From NCBI GenBank assembly GCA_035570275.1, contig DATMNI010000393.1, positions 1 through 30,802 on the forward strand: a stretch of DNA of 30,802 nt. The letters are read 5' to 3'. Source of the stretch: DATMNI01 sp035570275 (lineage in GTDB: Bacteria > Acidobacteriota > Terriglobia > Bryobacterales > Bryobacteraceae). The notes beneath the pieces were generated by a model, which did not search any database, was not told where the DNA came from, and saw only the letters and a list, made by a program, of their open reading frames with translations. Positions 6,258 to 15,784 of this stretch are shown here, one piece after another. The position numbers were made by a program, and so were the translations under genes. Position 1 is the stretch's first letter. Each line of letters starts with the position of its first letter.

Positions 6258-9200
6258 ATGAGCGAAACGAATGTGAGTATCGGAGTACCTGAAGGCCACC
6301 CTACTGCCAATGGCTGTGCTGCCGCGGGGCTTTACGATCCGCGCATGGAGCACGATGCCTGCGGTATCGGTTTCGTGGCCAACATCAAGGGTCAGAAGTC
6401 GCACGACATTATTGTCAAGGGCATCCAGGTTCTGATCAACCTGACGCATCGGGGAGCGTGCGGTTGCGATCCGGAAACCGGCGATGGCGCCGGCGTGCTG
6501 ATCCAGATCCCGCACAAGTTCTTTGCGCGCGAGTGCGCCAAGCTGGGGTTCACGCTTCCGGGCGCGGGCGAATACGGCATTGGCATGGCGTTTCTGCCGG
6601 TAGAGCCGCATCCGCGCCTGATGTGCGAGGGCATTGTGGAGCGCATCGTTCGCGAGGAAGGCCTCAGCGTGCTGGGGTGGCGCGATACGCCGATCGAAGG
6701 CGGCGCCATCGGGCGCGTGGCGCGCGCTTCGCAGCCGTACATCCAGCAGATCTTTGTAGGCCGCGCGCGTGGCATGACGGAAGATCAACTCGAACGCAAG
6801 TTGTACGTGATTCGTAAGCGCGCCGAACTGGAGGTTGCGAAATCCGACCTTCCGGACAAAGGCTTTTTCTACTTTCCCTCGTTTTCAGCCCGCACCATTG
6901 TATATAAGGGCCTGTTGCTGGCGCCGCAGATCGCCAACTTCTATCCGGAGCTGAGCGACCCCGACGTGGTGAGCGCGCTGTGCCTGGTGCACCAGCGCTT
7001 CTCCACCAACACGTTCCCCACCTGGCACCTGGCGCATCCGTACCGCTACGTGGCGCACAACGGCGAAATCAACACGGTGCGCGGCAACGTGAACTGGATG
7101 CACGCGCGGCAATCCGTGCTGGCTTCGCCGCTGTTCGGCGACGACATCAAGAAGTTGTTCCCCATCATCCAACCGGGCGGCAGCGATTCGGCATCGTTCG
7201 ACAACGCCCTGGAACTGCTGGTGATGTCCGGGCGCGGCATTCCACATGCGATGGCCATGCTGGTGCCCGAGGCCTGGGACCACAACGCCGACATGAACCC
7301 CCAGAAGCGCGCGTTCTATGAATACCACGCCTCGCTGATGGAGCCTTGGGACGGGCCGGCGGCCATTGCGTTCACCGACGGCCGCTCAATCGGCGCCACG
7401 CTGGACCGCAACGGATTGCGGCCGGCGCGCTACCTGGTGACGCGCGACGACCTGGTGATCATGGCTTCAGAGAGCGGCGTGCTTCCGGTGAAGCCCGAAG
7501 ACGTGAAGATGAAGGGCCGCCTGCAGCCGGGCAAGATGCTGCTGGTGGACACGGTAGAAGGCCGCATCGTTTCCGACCGGGAACTCAAGCGCAGCCTCTA
7601 CGGACGCAACCCCTACCAACTCTGGCTTAAAGAGAACCAGATCACGCTCGACAAGCTGGCGGAACCGCCGCGCGAGCACGGCGCCGACGACACCACGCTG
7701 CGCAGCCGCCAGCGCGCCTTCGGCTATACCGACGAAGACATCCGGATGATCCTGGGTCCCATGGCCGAAAAGGGCGAGGAGCCCATCGGCTCCATGGGCA
7801 CGGACACGCCGCTGGCCTGTCTTTCGGACAAACCGCAGCCGCTGTTCAACTATTTCAAGCAGCTCTTCGCGCAGGTTACGAATCCGCCGATCGACCCCAT
7901 CCGGGAAGAGATGGTGATGTCTCTCACCAGCTACATCGGCACCGAGCGCAACATCCTGGCCGAAACGCCGCAGCACTGCCACACGCTCAAACTGCCGCAC
8001 CCGATTTTGAGCAACCGGGATTTGGAAAAGCTGCGGCGCGTCTCGCAGGGCGATTTCCTGGCGAGCACGCTCAACATGCTGTTCGAAGTGGAGCAGGGGG
8101 CGAAAGGGCTGGAGCGCGCCTTGACGCAGCTCTGCCGGCGCGCGTCGCTGGCGATCAAATCCGGCTACACGCTATTGATTCTGTCCGACCGCGGGGTGGA
8201 CGAGGATACGGCGCCGATTCCGAGCCTGTTGGCCCTCACCGCGGTACACAATCACCTGGTGCGGGAGGGGACGCGCACGCAGGTGGCGCTGATTATCGAA
8301 TCCGGAGAACCGCGCGAGGTGATGCACTTCGCGCTGCTGATCGGTTATGGCGGGAGCGCGGTGAATCCATACCTCGCGCTCGAAACCGTGGCGCAGGGCC
8401 ATCCGGGCGCCGATGGCCAGAAGGCCGTCTACAACTACGTCAAATCCATCAACAAAGGCCTGCTGAAGACCTTCTCGAAGATGGGCATCTCCACGCTGCA
8501 AAGCTATCGGGGCGCCCAGGTTTTCGAAGCCATCGGTTTGAATAAGGAGTTGGTGGAGAAGTATTTCACGGGCACGGTGTCGCGCATCGAAGGCATCGGT
8601 CTGGATGTGCTGGCGCAGGAAGCTATGCTGAAGCACGGCTACGCCTACGCGCCTGTCAAGGATTCCGACACCGAACTGACGGTGGGAGGCAACTACCAGT
8701 TCCGCACCCGCGGCGAGTATCATCTCTATAACCCGGATACCATCGCCAAACTGCAGCAGGCGGTTCGCCAGGAGAGTTTCGAGACCTTCCAGGAATACAC
8801 CGACCTGCTGGACAGGCAAGGGCGCCAGCTTTGCACCCTCCGCGGGCTGCTGGAAATCAAACATGCCGAGGCGCCTGGGGCAAGCATCCCGCTGGAAGAA
8901 GTGGAGCCGGCGAAGGACATCGTCAAACGCTTCGCCACCGGCGCCATGTCGTTCGGTTCCATCTCGAAGGAGGCTCACGAGACGCTGGCCATCGCCATGA
9001 ACCGGATCGGCGGCAAGTCCAATACCGGCGAGGGCGGGGAAGACGAGGAACGGTTCGGCACGGAGAGGCGCTCTGCCATCAAGCAGGTAGCCTCGGCTCG
9101 GTTCGGCGTGACGGCGAACTATCTGATCAACGCCGACGAGTTGCAGATCAAGATGGCGCAGGGCGCGAAACCCGGCGAAGGCGGCCAGCTTCCGGGATAC

Positions 9201-10805
9201 AAGGTGGACGCGACCATCGCGCGGGTGCGGCATTCCATTCCCGGGGTGGGCCTGATTTCGCCGCCGCCGCATCACGACATTTACTCCATTGAGGACCTGG
9301 CGCAGCTTATCTACGATCTGAAGAACGTCAACCCGCGGGCGCGGATTTCGGTGAAGCTGGTGGCGGAGGTGGGGGTGGGAACGGTAGCGGCCGGGGTGGC
9401 GAAGGCGCACGCCGATGTGGTTCTGATTTCCGGCGATTCCGGCGGCACGGGCGCGTCGCCCCTGAGTTCCATTAAACACGCCGGCGTGCCGTGGGAACTG
9501 GGTCTGGCGGAAGCCCACCAGGTGCTGGTGATGAACGATCTGCGCGGCCGCATTCGCGTGCAGACCGACGGCAAGCTGCAAACCGGGCGGGACGTGACCA
9601 TCGCCGCGCTGCTGGGCGCCGAGGAGTTTGGTTTTTCCACCGCGCCGCTGGTGGCGATGGGCTGCATCATGATGCGCAAATGCCATCTGAACACCTGCCC
9701 GGTGGGCATCGCCACGCAGGACCCGGCGCTACGCGCGAAGTTTCAGGGCACGCCGGAGAACGTCATCAACTTCTTCTTCTTCATCGCCGAACAGGTGCGG
9801 CGCAATATGGCCCAAATGGGCTTCCGCACCTTCGACGAAATGGTGGGCCGCGTGGACATGCTGGAGGCGCGCGACGCCCTGGACCACTGGAAGGCCAAGG
9901 GCATCGACCTTTCGGCCATCCTGTACAACCCGCAGATGCCCAGCCGCATTGCGCGGCGCTGCGTGCAGGCGCAGGACCACGGGCTTTCCGAAGCCTTGGA
10001 CTACAAGCTGATCGAACATGCGGCCGAAGCGCTGGAGAGCGGCACGCCGATTGAGATCAAGCTGCCCATCCGCAATATTCACCGCACCGTGGGCGCCATG
10101 CTCTCCGGCGAAATCGCGCGGCGCTACGGGTCGGCCGGGTTGCCGGACGATACCATTCACTGCCAGTTCAAGGGCTCGGCAGGACAGAGCTTCGGCGCGT
10201 TTCTGGCCAACGGCGTGACGCTGGAATTGGAAGGCGATGCCAACGATTACGTGGGCAAGGGGCTTTCGGGCGGCCGGATCGTCGTATATCCGCCGCGCGG
10301 TTCCACGTTCCTGCCCGAGGAAAACATCCTCATCGGTAACGTGGCGCTCTACGGCGCCACCAGCGGGGAGGCCTATTTTAACGGCATGGGCGGCGAGCGC
10401 TTTGCCGTGCGCAACTCCGGCGCCAGGGCCGTGGTGGAAGGCCTGGGCGATCACGGGTGCGAGTATATGACCAATGGGACTGTGGTGGTGCTGGGGAAAT
10501 GCGGCCGCAATTTCGCCGCGGGTATGTCGGGCGGCATCGCCTATGTGCTGGACGAAAAGGGCGACTTCGCCGAGAAACGGTGCAACACCGCCGCCGTGGA
10601 TCTGGAACCGGTAACCGACGAGGATATTCCGCTGCTCCACGCCATGATCTGCCGGCACGTGGAATGCACCGGCAGCCCGCGCGGCAGGTGGATTCTGGAG
10701 TATTGGGACAACATGCTGCCTCAGTTCATCAAGATCTTCCCGCACGAATACCAGCGGGTGCTGGGTGTGCCGCGGCTTAGTGAAAGGATGAAGGCCACGG
10801 CGTAA
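6258..10805 (+). CDS. gltB: Glutamate synthase (NADPH), large subunit
   Basis: 1515 residues, the usual size for the alpha subunit. It makes two glutamates from glutamine and 2-oxoglutarate, using electrons delivered by GltD. Visible domains: a class II glutamine amidotransferase whose nucleophile is Cys35 (HDACGIGF), implying removal of a 34-residue propeptide; a central domain with FMN-binding TIM barrel (about 850-1200, including FATGAMSFGSISKEAHETLA and GDSGGTGASPLSSIKHAG); a 3Fe-4S cluster set C1136-X5-C1142-X4-C1147; and a C-terminal GXGXG beta-helix (about 1260-1500). No key residue appears missing. The ATG is preceded by a weak AGGA about 10 nt upstream. gltD follows after 44 nt on the same strand. 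A lysR gene is divergent upstream and probably controls both. Confidence 0.98.
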   Translation: MSETNVSIGVPEGHPTANGCAAAGLYDPRMEHDACGIGFVANIKGQKSHDIIVKGIQVLINLTHRGACGCDPETGDGAGVLIQIPHKFFARECAKLGFTLPGAGEYGIGMAFLPVEPHPRLMCEGIVERIVREEGLSVLGWRDTPIEGGAIGRVARASQPYIQQIFVGRARGMTEDQLERKLYVIRKRAELEVAKSDLPDKGFFYFPSFSARTIVYKGLLLAPQIANFYPELSDPDVVSALCLVHQRFSTNTFPTWHLAHPYRYVAHNGEINTVRGNVNWMHARQSVLASPLFGDDIKKLFPIIQPGGSDSASFDNALELLVMSGRGIPHAMAMLVPEAWDHNADMNPQKRAFYEYHASLMEPWDGPAAIAFTDGRSIGATLDRNGLRPARYLVTRDDLVIMASESGVLPVKPEDVKMKGRLQPGKMLLVDTVEGRIVSDRELKRSLYGRNPYQLWLKENQITLDKLAEPPREHGADDTTLRSRQRAFGYTDEDIRMILGPMAEKGEEPIGSMGTDTPLACLSDKPQPLFNYFKQLFAQVTNPPIDPIREEMVMSLTSYIGTERNILAETPQHCHTLKLPHPILSNRDLEKLRRVSQGDFLASTLNMLFEVEQGAKGLERALTQLCRRASLAIKSGYTLLILSDRGVDEDTAPIPSLLALTAVHNHLVREGTRTQVALIIESGEPREVMHFALLIGYGGSAVNPYLALETVAQGHPGADGQKAVYNYVKSINKGLLKTFSKMGISTLQSYRGAQVFEAIGLNKELVEKYFTGTVSRIEGIGLDVLAQEAMLKHGYAYAPVKDSDTELTVGGNYQFRTRGEYHLYNPDTIAKLQQAVRQESFETFQEYTDLLDRQGRQLCTLRGLLEIKHAEAPGASIPLEEVEPAKDIVKRFATGAMSFGSISKEAHETLAIAMNRIGGKSNTGEGGEDEERFGTERRSAIKQVASARFGVTANYLINADELQIKMAQGAKPGEGGQLPGYKVDATIARVRHSIPGVGLISPPPHHDIYSIEDLAQLIYDLKNVNPRARISVKLVAEVGVGTVAAGVAKAHADVVLISGDSGGTGASPLSSIKHAGVPWELGLAEAHQVLVMNDLRGRIRVQTDGKLQTGRDVTIAALLGAEEFGFSTAPLVAMGCIMMRKCHLNTCPVGIATQDPALRAKFQGTPENVINFFFFIAEQVRRNMAQMGFRTFDEMVGRVDMLEARDALDHWKAKGIDLSAILYNPQMPSRIARRCVQAQDHGLSEALDYKLIEHAAEALESGTPIEIKLPIRNIHRTVGAMLSGEIARRYGSAGLPDDTIHCQFKGSAGQSFGAFLANGVTLELEGDANDYVGKGLSGGRIVVYPPRGSTFLPEENILIGNVALYGATSGEAYFNGMGGERFAVRNSGARAVVEGLGDHGCEYMTNGTVVVLGKCGRNFAAGMSGGIAYVLDEKGDFAEKRCNTAAVDLEPVTDEDIPLLHAMICRHVECTGSPRGRWILEYWDNMLPQFIKIFPHEYQRVLGVPRLSERMKATA

Positions 10806-10849
10806 GGGCGAGTCACAAGGGCGAGTAACCGTATTTGGATTAGACAAAA

Positions 10850-12265
10850 ATGGGAAAAGTCACCGGTTTCCTGGAACACACCCGCGAACTTCCTCACCGC
10901 CGTCCGGCGGCGGAGCGCATTAAGGATTGGTTCGAAATCTACCAGCCGTTCCCCGAAACCAGCATCGCCACGCAAGCCGCGCGGTGTATGGATTGCGGGG
11001 TTCCGTTTTGCCATACCGGCTGCCCGCTGACCAACATCATCCCCGATTGGAACGACCTGGTGTATCGCGGGCGCTGGCGTGAAGCCATCCGCCAATTGCA
11101 CGCCACCAACAATTTTCCCGAGTTCACGGGCCGCATCTGCCCGGCGCCGTGCGAGTCCGCCTGTGTGCTGGGCATCAGCGAGCCACCCGTCACCATCAAG
11201 CAAATCGAAAAGACTATCGTGGATCGCGGTTTCGACGAGGGCTACATCCGGCCGGAACCAGCGGCGGTGCGCACAGGCAAGCGCGTAGCCGTGGTTGGCT
11301 CCGGTCCTGCCGGAATGGCCGCGGCTCAGCAGTTGGCGCGTGCGGGGCACGACGTCACGTTGTTCGAGAAGAATGACCGTATCGGCGGTCTGCTGCGCTA
11401 CGGCATTCCGAATTTCAAGATGGAGAAGCACCTGATCGACCGGCGCATGGAACAGATGCGCGGCGAAGGCGTGGAGTTCCAAACCAATGCCCACGTGGGC
11501 GGCAATGTGCCGGTGGCGGATCTGCGGCAGGATTTCGACGCGATTCTGTTGTCAGGCGGCGCCGAGCACCCGCGCAACCTCACCGTGCCGGGCCGCGAGC
11601 TGAACGGCATTCATTTCGCGATGGAGTTTCTGCCGCAACAGAACAAGGTATGCGAGGGCGACCGGGTGGCTAACCAGATTCTGGCCACCGGCAAGCGGGT
11701 AGTGATCATCGGCGGCGGCGACACCGGGGCCGATTGTCTGGGCACGAGCCACCGCCAGGGCGCGCGTTCGGTGACACAGTTCGAGCTGTTGCCCAAGCCG
11801 CCGGACCAGCGCTCGCCCGCCACACCGTGGCCGCTATGGCCCATGCAGTTGCGTGTGGAGAGCTCGCACGAAGAAGGCGGCACGCGCGATTGGAGCGTGA
11901 ACACGTTGAAGTTCACCGGCGATGGCCACGGCAACGTGAAAGAGTTGCACGCCACGCGCGTGAGCCCTCCGCCTGCCTTCCGGCCGGAAGCGGGAACGGA
12001 ATTCACGCTCGATGCGGACCTGGTGCTGCTGGCGATGGGCTTCACCGGCCCGGTGAAGAACGGGATGATCGAGCAGTTGGGCGTGGAACTGGACAAGCGC
12101 GGCAATGTGGCGACCGGCGCCGATTACATGTCGTCCGTGCCCGGCGTCTTCGCCGCGGGAGACATGCGGCGCGGCCAATCGCTGGTGGTGTGGGCGATTG
12201 CCGAGGGCCGCAAGGCAGCCCGTGGCGTGGACACATACCTGATGGGCGAATCCAAATTGCCCTAA
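10850..12265 (+). CDS. gltD: Glutamate synthase (NADPH), small subunit
   Basis: 471 residues, normal for the beta subunit, which oxidises NADPH and passes electrons through FAD and Fe-S clusters to GltB. The N-terminal ferredoxin-like part has cysteines C46-X2-C49-X4-C54-X3-C58 and C97-X3-C101-X3-C105. The FAD Rossmann motif is VVGSGPAGMAAAQQL (about 148-162) and the NADPH one VIIGGGDTGADC (about 285-296). A C-terminal LLAMGFTGP and AAGDMRRGQSLVVWAIAEGR segment completes the FAD site. It is co-directional with gltB after a 44-nt gap. The gap contains a short duplication of GGGCGAGT, which leaves no clear ribosome site; a purine-rich ACAAAA precedes the ATG. Confidence 0.97.
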   Translation: MGKVTGFLEHTRELPHRRPAAERIKDWFEIYQPFPETSIATQAARCMDCGVPFCHTGCPLTNIIPDWNDLVYRGRWREAIRQLHATNNFPEFTGRICPAPCESACVLGISEPPVTIKQIEKTIVDRGFDEGYIRPEPAAVRTGKRVAVVGSGPAGMAAAQQLARAGHDVTLFEKNDRIGGLLRYGIPNFKMEKHLIDRRMEQMRGEGVEFQTNAHVGGNVPVADLRQDFDAILLSGGAEHPRNLTVPGRELNGIHFAMEFLPQQNKVCEGDRVANQILATGKRVVIIGGGDTGADCLGTSHRQGARSVTQFELLPKPPDQRSPATPWPLWPMQLRVESSHEEGGTRDWSVNTLKFTGDGHGNVKELHATRVSPPPAFRPEAGTEFTLDADLVLLAMGFTGPVKNGMIEQLGVELDKRGNVATGADYMSSVPGVFAAGDMRRGQSLVVWAIAEGRKAARGVDTYLMGESKLP

Positions 12266-12276
12266 GGTTTTATGTC

Positions 12277-12352
12277 GGGCAGGTTGCCAACCTGGTTGCC
12301 AACCTGCGGTGGATTGGTAATCCGCCTGGCGATGCGGCAGCGAGCCAGCCCG
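12277..12352 (+). repeat. Dispersed double-hairpin repeat, copy D (full element)
   Basis: Hairpin 1, CAGGTT-GCC-AACCTG (12280-12294), is followed by a partial second copy of itself (GGTTGCCAACCTG, to 12306). Hairpin 2, GGTGGATT/AATCCGCC, is at 12308-12326, and the tail GCGATGCGGCAGCGAGCCAG at 12330-12349. It lies between gltD and the DUF1569 gene and could end gltD transcription, though no T-run follows. Confidence 0.85.
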
Positions 12353-12395
12353 TCTCTGCTGTCCCTGCCGGTAAGGGTTACGTCGGGAGCCGTGC

Positions 12396-12854
12396 ATGAC
12401 ACACTTGGGTAACATCGCCGCGCGCCAGGCCATTCTCCGCCGCCTGGCCGCACTGGCTCCGCAGAGCCCGGCGCAATGGGGCCGGATGAACGCGAGCCAG
12501 ATGATTTGCCACTTGGCCGATTCGTATCGGGCTGTGATGGGCGAAGAACCGGTCAGCCCGGCCACCGGCGTGCTGCAACGAACCATCGTGAAATGGGTCG
12601 CCCTGTACGTGCCTGTCCGGTGGCCCAAAGGTGTGCCCACGCGGCCTGAAGTGGAGCAGGGCGTTGGCGGCACCCCGCCGGCAGGGTTTGCGCGCGACCG
12701 TGCCGATCTGGAATCCGTCATCCAGTCGTTTTCCAATCCGAATCGCCAGTTCCAATGGCACCCTCATCCGATCTTCGGAGGCATGAGCGAGACGGAGTGG
12801 ATGCGTTGGGGTTACCTGCACGCCGACCACCATCTTCGGCAGTTCGGCGTCTAG
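12396..12854 (+). CDS. DUF1569 / DinB-like four-helix protein
   Basis: 152 residues. An N-terminal helix-rich segment contains WGRMNASQMICHLADSYR, and the C-terminus has YLHADHHLRQFGV. The spaced histidines (about 43, 143, 146 and 147) are the metal-ligand pattern of the DUF1569 branch of the DinB/YfiT superfamily. Members often bind a divalent metal and some are thiol transferases; the substrate of this one is unknown. The ATG has GGGAG 6 nt upstream (12385-12389). It ends 19 bp from the convergent VIT-VWA gene. It follows palindromic repeat D, so it is probably not in the gltBD operon. Confidence 0.8.
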   Translation: MTHLGNIAARQAILRRLAALAPQSPAQWGRMNASQMICHLADSYRAVMGEEPVSPATGVLQRTIVKWVALYVPVRWPKGVPTRPEVEQGVGGTPPAGFARDRADLESVIQSFSNPNRQFQWHPHPIFGGMSETEWMRWGYLHADHHLRQFGV

Positions 12855-12873
12855 GCAGCGCTGTCGAATCCCG

Positions 12874-15192
12874 TTATTGCAGGGCCTCTTCTATCTGTTG
12901 CCACTGGGTACCAGGTTCGCTGGCGAGTATAAGCCACGGACCTGTCGGAACCTTGCCCGTGGAAGCAGCATTGATCACCGTTTCAATCAGGCGCGCTTCC
13001 CTGTCAGATGGTGCGCTCAACGATTTGAGGAATGTCGCCAGGCGTGTTAGGTGCAACCTGAATGCGCCCGTGGTGAGCGTGTGACCCGCGGCCACAAACG
13101 TAAACAACGCCGCAATCGTTCGTCCGGCGCGCACGCCAAGGCTGTCTCCCGGCATTCCTCCATCGGGTTCCAGCATGGCGGCAAGGTCCATGAGGTCAGA
13201 ATTGCTGGCTGAAACGTCACGGGCGCTAGAGGTTTGCCTCAGCGAGCGGCTGAATAAGGGAGCACGGCTGAATAGCGGGGTGGCACCTGGCCTTGCTTTA
13301 ACCGCTGCCTCAACCGCGTTAAAGAAACGGTCCGACGGTGGCCTGTATGAATCCATCACTATCTGCTTGGCACCCCCACCGAAATATGCCCGAAATGCTG
13401 TGTCTTGCGCCATCCCAACCGGCACCACCCGCGTGTCCGGCAGTTCGCCCGGTCGATCCCCCTCGCGCTTGACCACCGCGACCAGCGACATCTCACGGCT
13501 GGCCAGCCCGTACATTTTGCTCAATTCGAATAGCTGTGCCGCAACCCGGCTTTGCTCGCGCTTCTCAAGCGGTGCGACGGCTTTTTCGCTCGGATAACGG
13601 CTTTCCCAATCCGTGATCAGCCGCGAGCCCCGCAGCAAACGCACCGCTTCGCCAGTTTCGCGATCACCCGATGGCACGTCAATGCTCATACTTCCGCCAT
13701 CCCAGGTCAGTTCGACACGGTCGTCCGAATGGGTATCCACTTCGCCGTAGAGCAGAACCGGGGTCCCGGCGAACACTCTGCCTGGAGGCTCTGGCTGCAC
13801 GTTGCCGCCGGCCTTCAACCCGGCAGCGACCGGCCGCCCCATCGACGCAAACAGGTCGACGGCCGACAAATCCACCCGCTCCCGTGCCGTCACGAAGCGG
13901 CTGACTCCTCCCGTCTCGCGAGCCAGCAGCCCAAGGAAGCGATCCTGGCTGGCGCTCCCGATACCGAGACAGGACAGGCGGATGCCAGTCGCACGCGCGT
14001 CCGCGAGTATCTTTTCCGTCCCTAATACCTGACCATCGGTGATGATCAGAATATCGCCCTCGCCACCGAGCATTTGCGCCGCCTGGCGGACACCTAAAGC
14101 CAGTTCGGTTCCGCCGCGTGCATCCGCGTTTTTCAGAAAAATGCGCGCGCACTCGCGCTGCTCCCGAGTCGCCGCTACCAGTGCCGGGTGCATCGCCTCG
14201 ACGCGATCGTCGAAAGCCATCAGGCCGAACGAATCGTCTTCTGACAGCCCCGCCAGGCATGCCTCGATGGCTTTCCGCGCCTGCGCGATCGGCTCGCCCT
14301 CCATAGATCCGGAGCGGTCGAGCAGCATCACAATGCGGCGGGGCGATCCGGCAGTTTGTCCAAAGAGCGTGGAAGGGACCACAGCCGCAAAAGACCGCTT
14401 GCCGTCGCCGCTCGGACCGGCCAGCACCTGGAGTTTGCTTTCCTTGAACCGCACATCGAGTATCAGGTCGCGATTCGGGACGTCCTTCGCCGGTGCCAGC
14501 GCTACCCGCGCCGGCCCGGTGGTATCCTGCTTCACTTTGATGGCGTGCGATGGCGATCCGATCACATCAATTGGGAGTTGATGCAGCAGCGATAAATCGA
14601 AGCCGATCTCGTGAAGCGACGAGGCGTCCAGGCGGAATCGCGGCAAGATCAGATCGCCGAACTCGCCCGCGGGCAGTTCCATTTCGCCCTCGGCGTCGGC
14701 GGCCGAGGCGCGCATTTTCGAGTGATAGGCCGGCGCCAGAGCGAACGGGAATCGGAACCGGAATCCATCATCGCGCAGTTCCACTCCGGCCAGTATTTCG
14801 AGGAAAACTGTCACGGTTTCCGCCGGGCGGACGTTGCCGACCGTAAGATTCACCAAGCCGTCGCCGTATTGAAGCGCCAAGGCCGCCAGAGACCCGTCCG
14901 CCATGCCTTGCTCGTATGCCCTGACGGCGTCCTCCCTCTGCTTCAACTCCGAATGCGCTGTAAAGCCGGCGCCCGTTATACGGAATCCGCGCAGCGCCGC
15001 ATCCCGCGGCAGAGGAAAGCAGTAAATCACTTCCAGCGGGCGATCTTCGTCCGACCGAAACACATGCTGCACAACCAGACGGCCGCCCGCCGGTAAGACT
15101 TGCCCGGTGAGCCACAACCGCTGCATCGCAAGGCGCAGGGGGTTTCCGGTAGACGCCGCAATGGGCGCAAAACTCGATTCTGTGACGCTCAT
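12874..15192 (-). CDS. VIT domain and von Willebrand A domain protein
   Basis: 772 residues with no signal peptide or membrane helix, so probably cytoplasmic. Residues about 20-155 are a VIT domain (FPLPRDAALRGFRITGAGF, VRAYEQGMADGSLAALALQYGDGLVNLTVGNVRP). A VWA domain spans about 285-450 with an intact MIDAS: D292-R-S294-G-S296, a GGTEL threonine and an ITDG aspartate. The remaining 320 residues include a helical bundle-like end (SDREARLIETVINAASTGKVPTGPWLI). VIT-VWA proteins resemble inter-alpha-trypsin inhibitor heavy chains; bacterial roles are poorly defined. It lies 8 nt downstream of a MerR regulator gene and is surely co-transcribed with it. No MoxR-type ATPase is adjacent, unlike many bacterial VWA operons. 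Confidence 0.9.
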   Translation of the reverse strand: MSVTESSFAPIAASTGNPLRLAMQRLWLTGQVLPAGGRLVVQHVFRSDEDRPLEVIYCFPLPRDAALRGFRITGAGFTAHSELKQREDAVRAYEQGMADGSLAALALQYGDGLVNLTVGNVRPAETVTVFLEILAGVELRDDGFRFRFPFALAPAYHSKMRASAADAEGEMELPAGEFGDLILPRFRLDASSLHEIGFDLSLLHQLPIDVIGSPSHAIKVKQDTTGPARVALAPAKDVPNRDLILDVRFKESKLQVLAGPSGDGKRSFAAVVPSTLFGQTAGSPRRIVMLLDRSGSMEGEPIAQARKAIEACLAGLSEDDSFGLMAFDDRVEAMHPALVAATREQRECARIFLKNADARGGTELALGVRQAAQMLGGEGDILIITDGQVLGTEKILADARATGIRLSCLGIGSASQDRFLGLLARETGGVSRFVTARERVDLSAVDLFASMGRPVAAGLKAGGNVQPEPPGRVFAGTPVLLYGEVDTHSDDRVELTWDGGSMSIDVPSGDRETGEAVRLLRGSRLITDWESRYPSEKAVAPLEKREQSRVAAQLFELSKMYGLASREMSLVAVVKREGDRPGELPDTRVVPVGMAQDTAFRAYFGGGAKQIVMDSYRPPSDRFFNAVEAAVKARPGATPLFSRAPLFSRSLRQTSSARDVSASNSDLMDLAAMLEPDGGMPGDSLGVRAGRTIAALFTFVAAGHTLTTGAFRLHLTRLATFLKSLSAPSDREARLIETVINAASTGKVPTGPWLILASEPGTQWQQIEEALQ

Positions 15193-15200
15193 GTGATTCC

Positions 15201-15584
15201 CTATTCCTTTTCACTGTTCTTGGCCTGCCCGATCCGGCGGGCGAATTCATCCACCGCCGCACGTACCTGCTTCGCTCGCCAGGGGCTGGCGCCGGCTCTC
15301 ACCCACACGACCACGTCGTCGGCAACCGCATGCTGCCACCAGGCCGTCGCCGGTACCATTTCGGAATCGTCCTCGGATGGCCCGCTCAGAATGCGAGCGA
15401 TGTCCGAAAGCGCGTGCCCCGTCGATTGGAGGCGCTTGATCCGTTCCAAACGCGCCAAATGCTCCGGTGTATAAGCCGCGCTCCGACCGCCCTTAACCGG
15501 ACCGTTCAGCAGACCGCGCGCAATGTAAAACCGGATCGTCCGCGCTGCCAGCCCCGATGCTTCCGCGATCTCGGCAAGCGTCAT
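15201..15584 (-). CDS. MerR-family transcriptional regulator
   Basis: 127 residues from the ATG at 15584. The N-terminus has the MerR winged helix (TLAEIAEASGLAARTIRFYIARGLLNGPVKGGRSAAYTPEHLARLERIKRLQ, about 2-55), followed by a helical stretch and a short C-terminal part without the cysteine set of metal sensors. An upstream TTG at 15608 is in frame but lies inside the predicted -10 box (15608-15613), so the ATG is preferred. The gene is the first of a two-gene unit with the VIT-VWA gene, 8 nt apart. It probably autoregulates through the dyad at 15626-15644. The signal it senses is unknown. Confidence 0.85.
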   Translation of the reverse strand: MTLAEIAEASGLAARTIRFYIARGLLNGPVKGGRSAAYTPEHLARLERIKRLQSTGHALSDIARILSGPSEDDSEMVPATAWWQHAVADDVVVWVRAGASPWRAKQVRAAVDEFARRIGQAKNSEKE

Positions 15585-15607
15585 AAATAGTCGCTCACAG
15601 GTACCCA

Positions 15608-15636
15608 AGCATAGATCGAAAATGTGACACTGTCAA
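15608..15636 (-). promoter_or_regulatory. Promoter of the merR/VIT-VWA unit
   Basis: On the minus strand a perfect TTGACA (15636-15631), a 17-nt spacer and TATGCT (15613-15608). The transcript would begin near 15601, giving a leader of about 17 nt to the ATG at 15584. Confidence 0.75.
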
Positions 15637-15644
15637 GTAGTGTC
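15626..15644. promoter_or_regulatory. Candidate MerR operator dyad
   Basis: GACACT (15626-15631) and AGTGTC (15639-15644) form a perfect 6-7-6 inverted repeat that covers the -35 box of the merR promoter. MerR proteins normally bind dyads between -35 and -10 with a 19-20 nt spacer. Here the dyad sits further upstream and the spacer is 17 nt, which would fit repression better than the usual DNA-twisting activation. Confidence 0.55.
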
Positions 15645-15784
15645 GTAATAGCCTGGTTGTTGGAAGTGCCGCCGCCGCGCGAAAAACGCCTGACCGCCCC
15701 GGAAGAATAAAATACTGCCTTTAGGGTATTTGAATCCAAGTGCAAAAAGCGCGAAAATCAATACAGGAGGAATGTAAACTCACT

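Noticed and set aside
8172..9686. 504-codon minus-strand frame within gltB
   Set aside because: Antisense shadow of the conserved FMN domain; His/Arg/Gln-rich and without family resemblance.
10804..10830. GGGCGAGT duplication between gltB and gltD as a regulatory element
   Set aside because: Only two short copies with no dyad or promoter-like sequence; most likely a small slippage duplication.
15740..15784. GTG at 15740 as the pal start
   Set aside because: It would place 15 charged residues before the lipoprotein signal and put the AGGAGG inside the gene.
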